The notes: generated by a model not told the origin, from the sequence alone. Counted from the stretch's first letter, positions 36,213-46,249 are shown. The stretch is 64,000 nucleotides of DNA from an uncultured Flavobacteriaceae bacterium (GCA_943789465.1 CALSUF010000002.1:124001-188000); one strand, 5' to 3'. Program-made: numbers and translations.

Positions 36213-36686
36213 CTACCTGTGGTGATAGGGTTCGTTTTTTAGAATTGTAAATCCTCTATACAGTTGTTCAATAACAAAAAGTCGAACCATTTGATGTGAA
36301 AACGTCATTTTTGAAAGTGCTAACCTTCCAGCTGCTTTTTTATAAACAGCATCAGAAAAACCATAAGGTCCTCCAATAACTAAAACAAGTTGCTTGATTC
36401 CTGAATTCATCTGTTTTTGAAGAAAAGTAGAAAACCCAACAGAGTTCATTTCTTTACCATTCTCGTCAAGTAATAGCAAACGATCTGTAGACGTAATCTT
36501 ACTTAAAATTAATTTACCCTCTTCTTCTTTTTGAAGTTTTTCAGATAAATTTTTACTATTTTTCAGATCGGGAATAATTTCAAACGAAAATTTTACATAA
36601 TGCGATAATCGATTTTGATAAACCGAAATAAGGTGATTTAGTTCGGCTAAATCAGTTTTTCCAATGGCAATGAGTTTGATTTGCAT
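36213..36686 (-). CDS. rlmH: 23S rRNA pseudouridine-1915 N3-methyltransferase
   Basis: The 157-residue protein is the normal RlmH length and has the SPOUT-class knot at the C-terminus (VLVIGGPYGFSDAVYKKA, then LSKMTFSHQMVRLFVIEQLYR). It methylates a pseudouridine in helix 69 of 23S rRNA as a dimer. A minus-strand TAACTTTG box (36691-36698) lies only four bases before the start codon, which predicts a leaderless or nearly leaderless message. Confidence 0.96.
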   Translation of the reverse strand: MQIKLIAIGKTDLAELNHLISVYQNRLSHYVKFSFEIIPDLKNSKNLSEKLQKEEEGKLILSKITSTDRLLLLDENGKEMNSVGFSTFLQKQMNSGIKQLVLVIGGPYGFSDAVYKKAAGRLALSKMTFSHQMVRLFVIEQLYRGFTILKNEPYHHR

Positions 36687-36774
36687 GTCCCAAAGTTAAA
36701 TTATTTTAAATAAGGTTTTAAAATTATGAACGTATTTCCGCTACAATTCATATTTTAGCTACAAAGTTACAAAC

Positions 36775-37632
36775 ATGATTACCAACGAACAATTTAAAAA
36801 CGAAGTACAACTAATAATTGCCAACGCAGTCCGAGAAGATGTTGGAGATGGAGACTACACTTCTTTAGCGTGTATTCCTTCTGATGCTGTAGGCAAAGCA
36901 AAACTTTTAATAAAGGACAATGGCGTCATAGCAGGTGTCAATTTTGCAAAGCAAGTTTTTCATTATGTAGATCCTAATTTGAGTGTAGAAACACTTATTG
37001 GTGATGGACAAGAAGTAAAATTTGGTGATATTGCTTTTTATGTAGAAGGGTCTAAACAATCTATTCTTAAAGCCGAGCGTATTGTCCTCAATGCAATGCA
37101 ACGCATGAGTGCTATTGCTACAAAAACACACTCCTATGTTGAAATCCTAAAAGGAACCAACACCAAAATATTAGACACTCGAAAAACTACTCCAGGATTT
37201 AGAGCTTTAGAAAAATGGGCTGTTGCGATTGGAGGAGGAGTGAACCATCGATTTGCATTGTACGATATGATAATGCTAAAAGATAATCATATTGATTTTG
37301 CAGGAGGTATTACCAAAGCAATTTTAACCACTAAAGAGTATTTAAAGAAACACAAACTAGACATTCAAATAGTGGTAGAGGCTCGTGATTTAGAGGAAAT
37401 CCAAGAAATTTTAACAAATGAAGGCGTGCATCGAATTTTAATTGACAACTTCAATTATACCGATACACAAAAAGCAATTAAACTTATTGGAGATCAATGC
37501 CAAACAGAATCATCTGGAGGTATCGATGAAGTCACCCTTCGGTTTTATGCTGAATGTGGCGTAAACTACATATCCTGTGGTGCATTGACACACTCTGTTT
37601 CAAATATGGATTTAAGTCTCAAAGCCGTTTAA
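36775..37632 (+). CDS. nadC: Nicotinate-nucleotide pyrophosphorylase (carboxylating)
   Basis: The 285-residue protein has the NadC motifs REDVGDGDYTS at the start, DTRKTTPGFRALEKWAV, GGGVNHRFALYDMIMLKDNH and ESSGGIDEVTL near the end. It makes nicotinate mononucleotide from quinolinate and PRPP in NAD synthesis. Its stop overlaps the next start (TAATG at 37630-37634), so YihY is translated with it. Confidence 0.96.
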   Translation: MITNEQFKNEVQLIIANAVREDVGDGDYTSLACIPSDAVGKAKLLIKDNGVIAGVNFAKQVFHYVDPNLSVETLIGDGQEVKFGDIAFYVEGSKQSILKAERIVLNAMQRMSAIATKTHSYVEILKGTNTKILDTRKTTPGFRALEKWAVAIGGGVNHRFALYDMIMLKDNHIDFAGGITKAILTTKEYLKKHKLDIQIVVEARDLEEIQEILTNEGVHRILIDNFNYTDTQKAIKLIGDQCQTESSGGIDEVTLRFYAECGVNYISCGALTHSVSNMDLSLKAV

Positions 37633-38570
37633 TGAGTCAATCAGTAGAAGATAAACTACACAAAATTCCAATATTAAATGGGATAGCTAAATTCCTAAAA
37701 CGAATTAATCTTCCAGGATTAAAAGGTTTTTCTGTCTATGATTTGTTAGAAATGTATGTAATTGGTATTCTGAAAGGGACACTTACCACTCGAGCAAGTG
37801 CCATTGCATTTAGTTTTTTTACTGCAATATTCCCGTTCTTATTGTTTATTATTATTCTCATTCCTTACATTCCTTTTGAAACTTTTAAAGTTGATTTTTT
37901 AGGTTTTTTAGATTCTATTTTACCACCTCATACCTCCGAATTTTTTAATCAAAATATTTTTGAAAACATTAATGACACAAATACGGGAGGCTTGCTTTCG
38001 ACTGTATTTCTCATTTCTATGTTTTTGATGGCTAATGGCGTTAATGCTGTGTTTTCAGGCTTTGAAAACTCCTACCATCAACAACTCAATCGCCATTTTG
38101 TCAAACAATACATCTATGCTTTTGGAGTTGCAATTATTTTAGTGATTCTATTGATATCAACCGTTATTGGATTTGGATATGCTCAAATATATTTGATTCA
38201 CCCTATTGTCGAAAGGTTTAGCACAGGAGATGCGAGTCACGAACTATTTTGGATCACACGCGCCAAGTATTTCTTTTTTGTTTTAATGACCTATTTAAGT
38301 ATGGCTACCTTGTATTATTTTGGAACCAAAGATGGAAAGCTGTCTAGCTTCTTTTCAATTGGAGCCTTATTTACTACGTTTCTAATTCTCTTAACGTCTT
38401 ATCTATTTGGTCTATACATTGAAAATTTTTCAACCTATAATGAGCTATACGGATCCATAGGCGCCCTGTTAATATTATTGTTTTACTTTTGGTTAAACGC
38501 AAATATCATTCTCCTAGGTCATGAATTGAATTCGTCACTTCAACTTCTAAAGAAAAAATGCACACCATAG
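37632..38570 (+). CDS. YihY/BrkB family membrane protein
   Basis: Starting at the ATG overlapping the nadC stop, the protein has 312 residues and about six membrane helices. Conserved features are ASAIAFSFFTAIFPFLLF and, near the C-terminus, YNELYGSIGALLILLFYFWLN in part. This fits the YihY/BrkB family (once mislabelled RNase BN), whose role is unsettled. A frame opening at 37554 overlaps nadC for 78 bases and is not the real start. Its end overlaps priA by 13 bases. Confidence 0.9.
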   Translation: MSQSVEDKLHKIPILNGIAKFLKRINLPGLKGFSVYDLLEMYVIGILKGTLTTRASAIAFSFFTAIFPFLLFIIILIPYIPFETFKVDFLGFLDSILPPHTSEFFNQNIFENINDTNTGGLLSTVFLISMFLMANGVNAVFSGFENSYHQQLNRHFVKQYIYAFGVAIILVILLISTVIGFGYAQIYLIHPIVERFSTGDASHELFWITRAKYFFFVLMTYLSMATLYYFGTKDGKLSSFFSIGALFTTFLILLTSYLFGLYIENFSTYNELYGSIGALLILLFYFWLNANIILLGHELNSSLQLLKKKCTP

Positions 38571-41023
38571 ACGTTTTTTTTATCGATGTTATTTTACCAC
38601 TTTCTTTAGAGCGTAATTTCACCTATGCCATTACCAAAGCAGAAGCAGATTTCATTAAAGTAGGAGCGAGGGTTGCCGTCCCTTTTGGTAAAAGTAAAGT
38701 GTATACTGGTCTGGTGTATAACATTCACCACAATGCACCAACAGCCTATGATGCCAAGTCGATACACAGTATATTAGACGAATTTCCTGTAGTCAATCAA
38801 TTCCAGTTTAAGTTATGGGAGTGGATGTCAAGCTACTACTTGTGTAGTATGGGAGAAATTATGCGTGCTGCCATGCCCAATGCTTTTTTATTGGAAAGTG
38901 AAACAATTATTTCACTAAATCCATCTTTAGAATTTGAAGTTAATAGTTTAAAAGATGATGAGTACCTAGTATTTGAAGCACTGCAACACCAATCTAGTTT
39001 AAAAGTTGAAGAAATCAATGCAATTATAGATCGTAAAAGTTCGTTTCCAGTTTTAAAGCGTTTGTTAGATCAAAAGGTCATTGTTTTAGAACAAGAATTG
39101 TCTGAAAAATACAAGCCAAAATTAATTCGTTGTGTCCGTTTGCACTCCAATTACCAACACGAAAACGGGTTACAAGAACTTATTGAAACCCTAAAAAGTG
39201 CATCTAAACAAAGAGAAATTGTATTAAGTTATTTTAATTTAGCTACTGCAACGAAACAAATAAAAGTGGCGGATCTTAAAATTAAAAGTAAAGGTACTTC
39301 TACTCAAATTAAAACATTAATAGATAAAGAGATTTTTGAAGAATACCATTATCAAACCGATCGCATTCAGTTTCAGGACTCAGATAATGATGCTTCAACA
39401 GAACTAAATTCCTATCAAAAAACTGCTTTAGATGAAATTGACGGTCTTTTTGATACACAAAATATAGTATTACTTCATGGAGTGACATCATCTGGTAAAA
39501 CGGAAATTTATGTCAAGAAAATAGAATCCATTTTAGCAGCAGGTAAACAAGCACTGTATTTAGTGCCTGAAATTGCATTGACTTCTCAGTTGGTACAACG
39601 TTTACAAAAATATTTTGGAAACCAAATTGCAGTATATCATTCGCGATATTCCCAAAATGAACGTCTTGAGGTTTGGAATCATGTTTTAAATCAATCTGAA
39701 AATGCTCGAGTAGTTATTGGTGCGCGTTCCTCTGTTTTTCTTCCCTTTAGTAATTTAGGGCTAATTATTGTTGATGAAGAACACGAACAATCCTATAAAC
39801 AATTTGATCCTGCTCCTCGCTACCATGCAAGAGATACAGCGATTGTTTTAGCGGCTTTATTCAAAGCAAAAACACTTTTGGGTTCAGCTACACCAAGTTT
39901 AGAAAGTTTTCACAATGCTACCAAAGAGAATAAATATGGGTATGTTGCGCTCAATAAACGTTTCAACAACGTATTGATGCCTGAAATTGAACTGGTAGAT
40001 TTGACAGATAAGCACAAGCGTAAACGCATGACAGGTCATTTTAGTGACCGGTTAATAACAGAGATAAAAGAAACTTTAGAAGCCCAATCTCAAGTGATTT
40101 TGTTTCAAAACAGACGTGGGTATTCACCTGTTGTTTCTTGTAATACTTGTGGACACACTCCAGAATGTCCAAACTGTGATGTGAGCTTAACATTCCATCA
40201 ATATAAAAATGAACTCAGATGTCATTATTGTAGTCATACGATGGCAATGCAACAATTTTGTGGAGCCTGTGGAGGAGTAGAAATTGATAGTAAAGGGTTT
40301 GGAACCGAGCAAATTCAAGAAGAAATAGAATTGTTATTTCCAGATGCTAAAGTGGCTCGTATGGATTTAGATACCACTCGAGGAAAATACAGTTATGATC
40401 GAATTATTTCAAGCTTTGAAAACAAAGAAGTAGATATTTTAGTAGGAACTCAAATGGTGACCAAAGGGTTAGATTTCAGACACGTTAAACTGGTAGGTGT
40501 TTTAAATGCCGATCAATTGATTAATTTCCCTGATTTTAGAGCACATGAGCGCAGTTTCCAGTTGTTACAACAAGTGGCAGGGCGTGCTGGACGAACCGAT
40601 ACTAGAGGTCAGGTAATTATTCAAACTTATAATCCCCATCATACTATCTTACAACAAGTTTCAATAAACGATTACGAATCTATGTTCACAGAACAACTTC
40701 AGGACCGTCGTATATACAAATATCCCCCGTTTTGTCGCCTTATTAAATTAACTATCAAACATAAGGATTATAATAAAGTAAATGAGGGTGCCGAATGGTT
40801 AGCAGTAAGTTTAAGACATGTGTTTAAAGACAATGTTTTAGGGCCAGAGTTCCCTGTTGTTTCAAGAATACGAAATCAATATCATAAGAATATTCTTCTT
40901 AAAATACCTCAAAATCAATCGCTTGTAAAGACAAAATCAGTGCTTCAAAAAATTAAAATAAGTTTTTCAAGTACAAGAGACTTTAGAGCAGTACGTTTGC
41001 TTATAAATGTAGATAATTATTAA
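38558..41023 (+). CDS. priA: Primosomal replication restart helicase
   Basis: The 821-residue protein is the full PriA. It has an N-terminal 3'-DNA-binding part, Walker A GVTSSGKTE, DEEH, two zinc sites made by eight cysteines (CNTCGHTPECPNC and CHYCSHTMAMQQFCGAC), and helicase motifs VGTQMVTKGLDF and QVAGRAGR. It reloads the replicative helicase at broken forks. It overlaps the YihY gene by 13 bases and converges with the LytTR gene with a four-base overlap (TTAA at 41020-41023). Confidence 0.96.
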   Translation: MHTIDVFFIDVILPLSLERNFTYAITKAEADFIKVGARVAVPFGKSKVYTGLVYNIHHNAPTAYDAKSIHSILDEFPVVNQFQFKLWEWMSSYYLCSMGEIMRAAMPNAFLLESETIISLNPSLEFEVNSLKDDEYLVFEALQHQSSLKVEEINAIIDRKSSFPVLKRLLDQKVIVLEQELSEKYKPKLIRCVRLHSNYQHENGLQELIETLKSASKQREIVLSYFNLATATKQIKVADLKIKSKGTSTQIKTLIDKEIFEEYHYQTDRIQFQDSDNDASTELNSYQKTALDEIDGLFDTQNIVLLHGVTSSGKTEIYVKKIESILAAGKQALYLVPEIALTSQLVQRLQKYFGNQIAVYHSRYSQNERLEVWNHVLNQSENARVVIGARSSVFLPFSNLGLIIVDEEHEQSYKQFDPAPRYHARDTAIVLAALFKAKTLLGSATPSLESFHNATKENKYGYVALNKRFNNVLMPEIELVDLTDKHKRKRMTGHFSDRLITEIKETLEAQSQVILFQNRRGYSPVVSCNTCGHTPECPNCDVSLTFHQYKNELRCHYCSHTMAMQQFCGACGGVEIDSKGFGTEQIQEEIELLFPDAKVARMDLDTTRGKYSYDRIISSFENKEVDILVGTQMVTKGLDFRHVKLVGVLNADQLINFPDFRAHERSFQLLQQVAGRAGRTDTRGQVIIQTYNPHHTILQQVSINDYESMFTEQLQDRRIYKYPPFCRLIKLTIKHKDYNKVNEGAEWLAVSLRHVFKDNVLGPEFPVVSRIRNQYHKNILLKIPQNQSLVKTKSVLQKIKISFSSTRDFRAVRLLINVDNY

Positions 41024-41724
41024 TTTATAATAACATCTAAAGCTTGACTTAACTGTGTTTTTCGAGTTCTACTTAATGGAAGTTTCATTTTTTCGATTTC
41101 CACATATTTACTATCATACCGTTCTACTTTCTTTAGATTAACGATATAGGATTTATGAATTCTTAAAAACAGTCCTTTTGGAAGTTCATTTTCAAAAGCT
41201 TTCATAGTTGAAAGAATAACAAAACTTTTGTTGTTGGTAATTAATTTCACATAGTCTCCAAGAGCTTCAATCCACTTGATCTCGTTAATGTATATTTTAC
41301 GTTTTTTAAGGTTGCTCTTTACAAAAATATGATCTCCGTCATAGTCTTGAAAATTTTCCTTCATTTTGGCTTGTAAAACAGTTCTAGAAACAGCTTTATT
41401 GAATCGGTCTTTGGAAGCAGGTTTTGCCAAGTAATCTATCGCATTGAATTCGAAAGCTTTAAAGGCCTGAGATTCATCTTCACTAATAATAATAACGTAA
41501 GGTACGTTGAGATCAGGGTTTTCATTATAACATTCTAATAGCTCAAACTGGTCTAGAGTATCCATTATAATTAAATCTATAGGATGTGTAAGTAGGAATT
41601 TTTTTGCCTCAAAAGTAGATGTAAATTTACCCAATAGATTTAGTGAAGAGTGGCTGTTAATTAGCCTTAAAGTATCTATTCTTTGTGTAGAATTATCATC
41701 AACAATTATACAATTTAGAGTCAT
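41020..41724 (-). CDS. LytTR-type DNA-binding response regulator
   Basis: The 234-residue protein has an N-terminal receiver domain with an intact acidic pocket (Asp 9/Asp 10, Asp 55 as acceptor, Ser 81, Lys 101). The loop after Asp 55 (TLDQFELL) lacks the common MPxMSG. The C-terminal LytTR domain (about 130-232) has FVKSNLKKRKIYINEIKWI and RIHKSYIVNLKKVERYD. No histidine kinase gene is adjacent. It is divergent from the rpsF operon with a 177-base gap. Confidence 0.9.
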   Translation of the reverse strand: MTLNCIIVDDNSTQRIDTLRLINSHSSLNLLGKFTSTFEAKKFLLTHPIDLIIMDTLDQFELLECYNENPDLNVPYVIIISEDESQAFKAFEFNAIDYLAKPASKDRFNKAVSRTVLQAKMKENFQDYDGDHIFVKSNLKKRKIYINEIKWIEALGDYVKLITNNKSFVILSTMKAFENELPKGLFLRIHKSYIVNLKKVERYDSKYVEIEKMKLPLSRTRKTQLSQALDVIIN

Positions 41725-41837
41725 TAGGTTTGGTTATACGTAGTTTTGAGCTACAATAATACGAAAAATAAATCGATTAAACTCCTAAAACATCGTTTAA
41801 CGATTAATTAAAATGAGTTAAATAATGTTGTTTAATG

Positions 41838-41868
41838 TTGTTCAAACAATAATTAATACTTATTTTTG
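41838..41868 (+). promoter_or_regulatory. Promoter of rpsF-rpsR-rplI (TTG-N20-TATTTTTG)
   Basis: TTG at 41838-41840 and TATTTTTG at 41861-41868 are separated by 20 bases. The rpsF start is 33 bases past the box. Confidence 0.7.
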
Positions 41869-41901
41869 CAGCCATTTTAAAACAAATAATAATAAAAATT
41901 T

Positions 41902-42240
41902 ATGAATCATTACGAAACTGTTTTCATCTTGAATCCCGTTTTATCTGACACACAGATAAAGGAAACAGTAAAGAAATACGAGGACTTACTCGTTTCTAAA
42001 GGAGCAAAGATGGTATCGAAAGAAGATTGGGGGCTAAAAAAATTAGCATATCCAATTCAAAACAAAAAAAGTGGCTTTTACCACTTATTTGAATTTACAG
42101 CACCTGGAGAGGCTATTGGTCCTTTAGAAGTAGAATTTAGACGTGACGAGCGTTTTATGCGTTATCTAACTGTTAGCTTAGATAAACATGCAATCTCATG
42201 GGCTGAAAGAAGAAGAGTTAAACTTAAAGAAAAAGCGTAA
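41902..42240 (+). CDS. rpsF: 30S ribosomal protein S6
   Basis: The 112-residue protein starts [16 protein letters not shown] and has the S6 ferredoxin-like fold ([20 protein letters not shown], then [13 protein letters not shown]). It binds 16S rRNA together with S18, whose gene starts two bases after its stop. Confidence 0.97.
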   Translation: MNHYETVFILNPVLSDTQIKETVKKYEDLLVSKGAKMVSKEDWGLKKLAYPIQNKKSGFYHLFEFTAPGEAIGPLEVEFRRDERFMRYLTVSLDKHAISWAERRRVKLKEKA

Positions 42241-42242
42241 TT

Positions 42243-42536
42243 ATGTCTATAGAACAACAAGCCAAAGGAAAAAAAGATGGTGAAATCAGATATTTAACGC
42301 CTTTAAATATTGACACCAACAAAGCAAAAAAATACTGTCGTTTCAAAAAATCAGGTATCAAGTATATCGATTATAAAGACCCAGATTTTTTAATAAAATT
42401 TGTAAACGAACAGGGTAAGTTATTGCCAAGACGTTTAACCGGAACCTCTTTAAAGTATCAAAGAAAAGTGTCTGTAGCTGTCAAAAGAGCAAGACATTTA
42501 GCATTGATGCCTTATGTAGCCGATTTAATGAAATAA
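42243..42536 (+). CDS. rpsR: 30S ribosomal protein S18
   Basis: The 97-residue protein has the S18 core ([49 protein letters not shown]). It has a lysine-rich N-terminal extension usual in Flavobacteriia. It is translated with S6 and followed by L9 after 13 bases. Confidence 0.97.
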   Translation: MSIEQQAKGKKDGEIRYLTPLNIDTNKAKKYCRFKKSGIKYIDYKDPDFLIKFVNEQGKLLPRRLTGTSLKYQRKVSVAVKRARHLALMPYVADLMK

Positions 42537-42549
42537 AACTATTATAACT

Positions 42550-42999
42550 ATGGAACTTATATTAAAACATGACGTAGAAGGATTGGGGTTTAAAGACGAT
42601 GTTGTAACAGTTAAAAACGGTTATGGTAGAAATTTTTTAATTCCAGGTGGTAAAGCCATTATTGCTACGACATCTGCTAGAAAAGTATTAGCAGAAAACT
42701 TAAAGCAACGTGCTTTTAAAGAAAAGAAAATTGTTGATGAAGCCAATACATTTGCTGAAGCTCTGAAAGCTTTAGAAATCAAAATTGCTGCGAAAGTTGG
42801 TAGTGGAGATAAATTATTTGGATCTGTTAATAATATCGATTTAGCAGCCGCTATTGAAAAAGAAGGTCATTCAATTGACAAAAAATTTATTAACGTAACT
42901 GGTGGCAACGTCAAACGTTTAGGTAAATATAACGCTGTCATTCGTCTTCACAGAGATGTAGCAGTTGATTTCCCTTTTGAAATTATTGCCGCTAAATAA
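42550..42999 (+). CDS. rplI: 50S ribosomal protein L9
   Basis: The 149-residue protein has the L9 N-terminal domain (MELILKHDVEGLGFKDDVV, then GYGRNFLIPGGKAI) and the linking helix and C-terminal domain (KVGSGDKLFGSVN). The operon ends with a strong terminator (43042-43072). Confidence 0.97.
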   Translation: MELILKHDVEGLGFKDDVVTVKNGYGRNFLIPGGKAIIATTSARKVLAENLKQRAFKEKKIVDEANTFAEALKALEIKIAAKVGSGDKLFGSVNNIDLAAAIEKEGHSIDKKFINVTGGNVKRLGKYNAVIRLHRDVAVDFPFEIIAAK

Positions 43000-43041
43000 C
43001 TAAAGATGTTAACAAAACGTTAATAAATTTAAGGTATTACT

Positions 43042-43072
43042 AAAGCCTGTACGAAAGTACAGGCTTTTTTTT
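43042..43072 (+). terminator. Terminator of the rpsF operon
   Basis: AAAGCCTGTAC (43042-43052) and GTACAGGCTTT (43057-43067) form an 11-bp perfect stem closed by a stable GAAA tetraloop, followed by T. A TAAATTTG -7 box for the next gene begins four bases later (43076-43083). Confidence 0.92.
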
Positions 43073-43075
43073 GTG

Positions 43076-43083
43076 TAAATTTG
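43076..43083 (+). promoter_or_regulatory. -7 box of the TonB-dependent receptor gene
   Basis: TAAATTTG matches TAnnTTTG and lies 28 bases before the start codon at 43112, directly after the rplI terminator. No TTG is at the -33 position, which would fall in the terminator stem. Confidence 0.5.
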
Positions 43084-43111
43084 TCTCATTAATCTTTAAT
43101 AAATCAAACAA

Positions 43112-46100
43112 ATGAAACAAATCACAACACTTTTTATGTTCATTTTTACTTGTGCCTTGTCCTTCTCTCAGGTCACAACATCAAGTATTAAGGGAGTTAT
43201 TTCCGATGAAACTTCTGCTGGTTTACCAGGTGCAAATGTAGTTGCAGTACACACGCCAACAGGAACAACGTATGGCGCCGCAACTAATATTGATGGTCGT
43301 TTTAATCTTGTCAACCTTAGAGTTGGCGGACCCTATACAATAACGGTTAGTTATGTAGGTTACAATGATCAATCTTTTTCTGACGTATTTTTAACTTTAG
43401 GAAAAACAGAAAATCTATCATTAGCTTTAACTCCAGACTCTGCACAACTTGACGAAGTTGTACTCACAGTTAATAACGCCAATGGTGTTTTTGGCAGTGA
43501 TCGAACAGGAGCTGAAACAAATGTCGGTCGTAAGGAATTGACAACACTTCCTACAATCTCTAGATCAGCTTCCGATTTTACGCGTTTAGAGCCAACGGCT
43601 AGCAACGGTTCTTTTGGAGGACGTAACGATCAGTATAATAACTTTTCTTTAGACGGTGCAATTTTCAACAATCCTTTTGGATTGGATGCAGCTACTCCAG
43701 GTGGACAAACAAATGCACAACCCGTTTCTTTAGATGCAATTGATCAAATTCAAGTTTCAACAGCACCTTATGATGTAACGCAATCTGGGTTTACAGGCGC
43801 TGCAGTAAATGCAGTCACTAAAAGTGGAACGAATGAGTTTAAAGGAACTGTTTATGGTTTCTATAGAAATGAAGACATGACTGGTTCTAAAATCAAAGGA
43901 CAAGATATTTTTGTTCCTTCACTAAAACAACAGCAAACTGGCTTTAGTATTGGTGGTCCGATTGTGAAAAATAAATTATTTTTCTTTGCCAATTATGAGC
44001 AAGACGAAAGAACAGATTTAGGACAAGCATGGTTGCCAAACACAGGTTCTGGAGCAGTGAATGAATCTGTTGTTTTAGAATCTGATTTAATAGCAGTACA
44101 AAGTGCTTTAGCAAACTTAGGATACGATACAGGAGCTTACCAAGGCTTTACACACGATTCTAACTCAAGCAAAGGGATCTTTAAACTAGATTGGAATGTA
44201 AATGATAACAACCAATTAGCTGTGATATACAACTGGTTAGATGCTTCTAAAGACAAGCCTGCACACCCCTCTGCACTTGGTGTGAGAGGACCGAGTGCTA
44301 CCACGCTTCAGTTTCAAAACTCAGGTTATCAAATCAACAATAAATTAAATTCCTTTCAAATAGAATTGAATTCACGATTGTCTGATAATGTGTCTAACAA
44401 GGTTCAAGCTGGATATACGCATTTTGATGATTTTAGAAATCCAATGTCATCTCCAGCTCCTGCTATTACAATTCAAAATGGTGCTGGTCAAAATTACATT
44501 ATTGCTGGACATGAGCCGTTTTCAATTAACAACGTATTGGATCAGAAAGTGTTCCAATTGTCTAACAATATGACTATTTCCAAAGCAAATCATACTTATA
44601 CAATTGGGTTTTCTTACGAGAAATTTGAATTTGATAACTCATTTAACTTAGGAGCTTATGGATATGCTAATGCGAATGGTTATGTGGGTGCTTTTGGATC
44701 TTTAGGATCTATGACTGATTTTTTAGCAGCTTCAACAAACGGATTATTATCTGAAGCTTTAACAAATGCACAGGCTGTAAAAGATGCCGATTCATGGGCA
44801 TTAGCTGAAACCAATGTTGGACAGCTCGCTTTCTATCTTCAGGACGAATGGGATGTGACAGATAATTTCAAGTTAACTTATGGCTTACGTTTTGACAAGC
44901 CCTTATTTTTTGATTCTGCAGAAAGAGCGCAGGATGTTGTTGATGTATCATTTTATCAACCAGAAATTCCTTACGTTAATCCAAATACTGGAGAAGTTCA
45001 ATTATTGGATAGTACACAAATGCCCTCAAATGATTGGTTAATTTCGCCACGTGTTGGATTTAATTATGATGTCAAAGGCGATAGTACGATCCAATTAAGA
45101 GGAGGATCAGGATTATTTACAGGACGTTTTCCTTTTGTGTGGTTAGGAAACCAAATTGGGAACCCTAATTCATACTTCTATCAAATGGTAGATCCTGATT
45201 ACAAGTTTCCACAAGTTTGGAGAACTAATTTAGGATTGGATCATAAATATGACAATGGCTTAATCCTTACGGCAGACGTATCTTATACAAAAGACATGAA
45301 TGGAGCTCAAGTACAAAACTGGGGGCTTACAGAACCGTCAGGTACTTTAGTTGGGGTAGATAATAGACCTTATTATACAGATGCTGACAAAATTAATAAT
45401 GCTTACGTATTTACAAATTCTGACAAAGGTCGTATTTGGAATGCCTCTTTCAAAGCACAAAAAACATTTGATAATGGTTTATACACTATGTTGGCTTATA
45501 GTTATTTAGATTCAAAAGATGTCAACTCCATTGAAGCTGAAATTACAGGAGATGCATTTGATTTCAATCCAGTTGTTGGAAATGTAAATTCAGATGAATT
45601 GTCCTACTCTAGATATGGAGATACACACCGTATTATTGGTGTTGCAAGTAAAAAATGGAATTACGGTACCGATAACAAATGGGGAACAACACTTTCTACT
45701 TTCTTTGAGTATTCTCGTGGTGGTCGTTTTAGCTATACTTATGCAGGTAACATCAACGGAGATACATCAGGTCAAAACAATGACCTTTTATATGTGCCAA
45801 CTTCTGCAGAAATTCAACAAATGGATTTCCCTGTAGCTGGAGAAGCAGTTGCGTTTGATAACTATATATCACAAGACGATTACTTAAGCGGTCGTAGAGG
45901 TCAATATGCTGAACGCTACGGAGCACAAGCACCATGGAGAGGTCGTTGGGATGTGAAGTTTTTACAAGATTATAAAATCAAAGTTTCTGAAAACAAAACC
46001 AATACTATTCAATTTAGTATTGATGTGTTAAACATTGGAAACTTAGTAAATTCTGATTGGGGCTTAGTCCAACAGCCAAATAATACATCTCCAATAGGAG

Positions 46101-46228
46101 TAAGTGTAGATCCAACAACCTTGGTGCCAACATATTCTTTCAATCCGAACCAAACCGAAACGTTTGGATACGATTCAAGTTTAGCATCAAGATGGCAAAT
46201 GCAATTTGGATTACGCTATATCTTCTAG
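43112..46228 (+). CDS. TonB-dependent receptor with N-terminal carboxypeptidase-like domain (Oar-like)
   Basis: The 1038-residue protein has a signal peptide (FMFIFTCALSFSQ), a CarboxypepD_reg domain (about 25-105; SSIKGVISDETSAGLPGANV, LRVGGPYTITVSYVGYND), a plug (about 125-235) and a large barrel ending in a typical aromatic residue (MQFGLRYIF). The plug region VSTAPYDVTQSGFTGAAVNAVTKSGTN (in part) is typical of Oar-like proteins. Such receptors import or help export large substrates; none is known here. No SusD partner gene is adjacent. Confidence 0.92.
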   Translation: MKQITTLFMFIFTCALSFSQVTTSSIKGVISDETSAGLPGANVVAVHTPTGTTYGAATNIDGRFNLVNLRVGGPYTITVSYVGYNDQSFSDVFLTLGKTENLSLALTPDSAQLDEVVLTVNNANGVFGSDRTGAETNVGRKELTTLPTISRSASDFTRLEPTASNGSFGGRNDQYNNFSLDGAIFNNPFGLDAATPGGQTNAQPVSLDAIDQIQVSTAPYDVTQSGFTGAAVNAVTKSGTNEFKGTVYGFYRNEDMTGSKIKGQDIFVPSLKQQQTGFSIGGPIVKNKLFFFANYEQDERTDLGQAWLPNTGSGAVNESVVLESDLIAVQSALANLGYDTGAYQGFTHDSNSSKGIFKLDWNVNDNNQLAVIYNWLDASKDKPAHPSALGVRGPSATTLQFQNSGYQINNKLNSFQIELNSRLSDNVSNKVQAGYTHFDDFRNPMSSPAPAITIQNGAGQNYIIAGHEPFSINNVLDQKVFQLSNNMTISKANHTYTIGFSYEKFEFDNSFNLGAYGYANANGYVGAFGSLGSMTDFLAASTNGLLSEALTNAQAVKDADSWALAETNVGQLAFYLQDEWDVTDNFKLTYGLRFDKPLFFDSAERAQDVVDVSFYQPEIPYVNPNTGEVQLLDSTQMPSNDWLISPRVGFNYDVKGDSTIQLRGGSGLFTGRFPFVWLGNQIGNPNSYFYQMVDPDYKFPQVWRTNLGLDHKYDNGLILTADVSYTKDMNGAQVQNWGLTEPSGTLVGVDNRPYYTDADKINNAYVFTNSDKGRIWNASFKAQKTFDNGLYTMLAYSYLDSKDVNSIEAEITGDAFDFNPVVGNVNSDELSYSRYGDTHRIIGVASKKWNYGTDNKWGTTLSTFFEYSRGGRFSYTYAGNINGDTSGQNNDLLYVPTSAEIQQMDFPVAGEAVAFDNYISQDDYLSGRRGQYAERYGAQAPWRGRWDVKFLQDYKIKVSENKTNTIQFSIDVLNIGNLVNSDWGLVQQPNNTSPIGVSVDPTTLVPTYSFNPNQTETFGYDSSLASRWQMQFGLRYIF

Positions 46229-46249
46229 CATTAATTCAATCTTATTTTA

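Noticed and set aside
37554-37631. Longer YihY-like protein starting inside nadC
   Set aside because: A TAATG stop/start overlap at 37630-37634 gives the usual start, and the longer form would overlap nadC by 78 bases.
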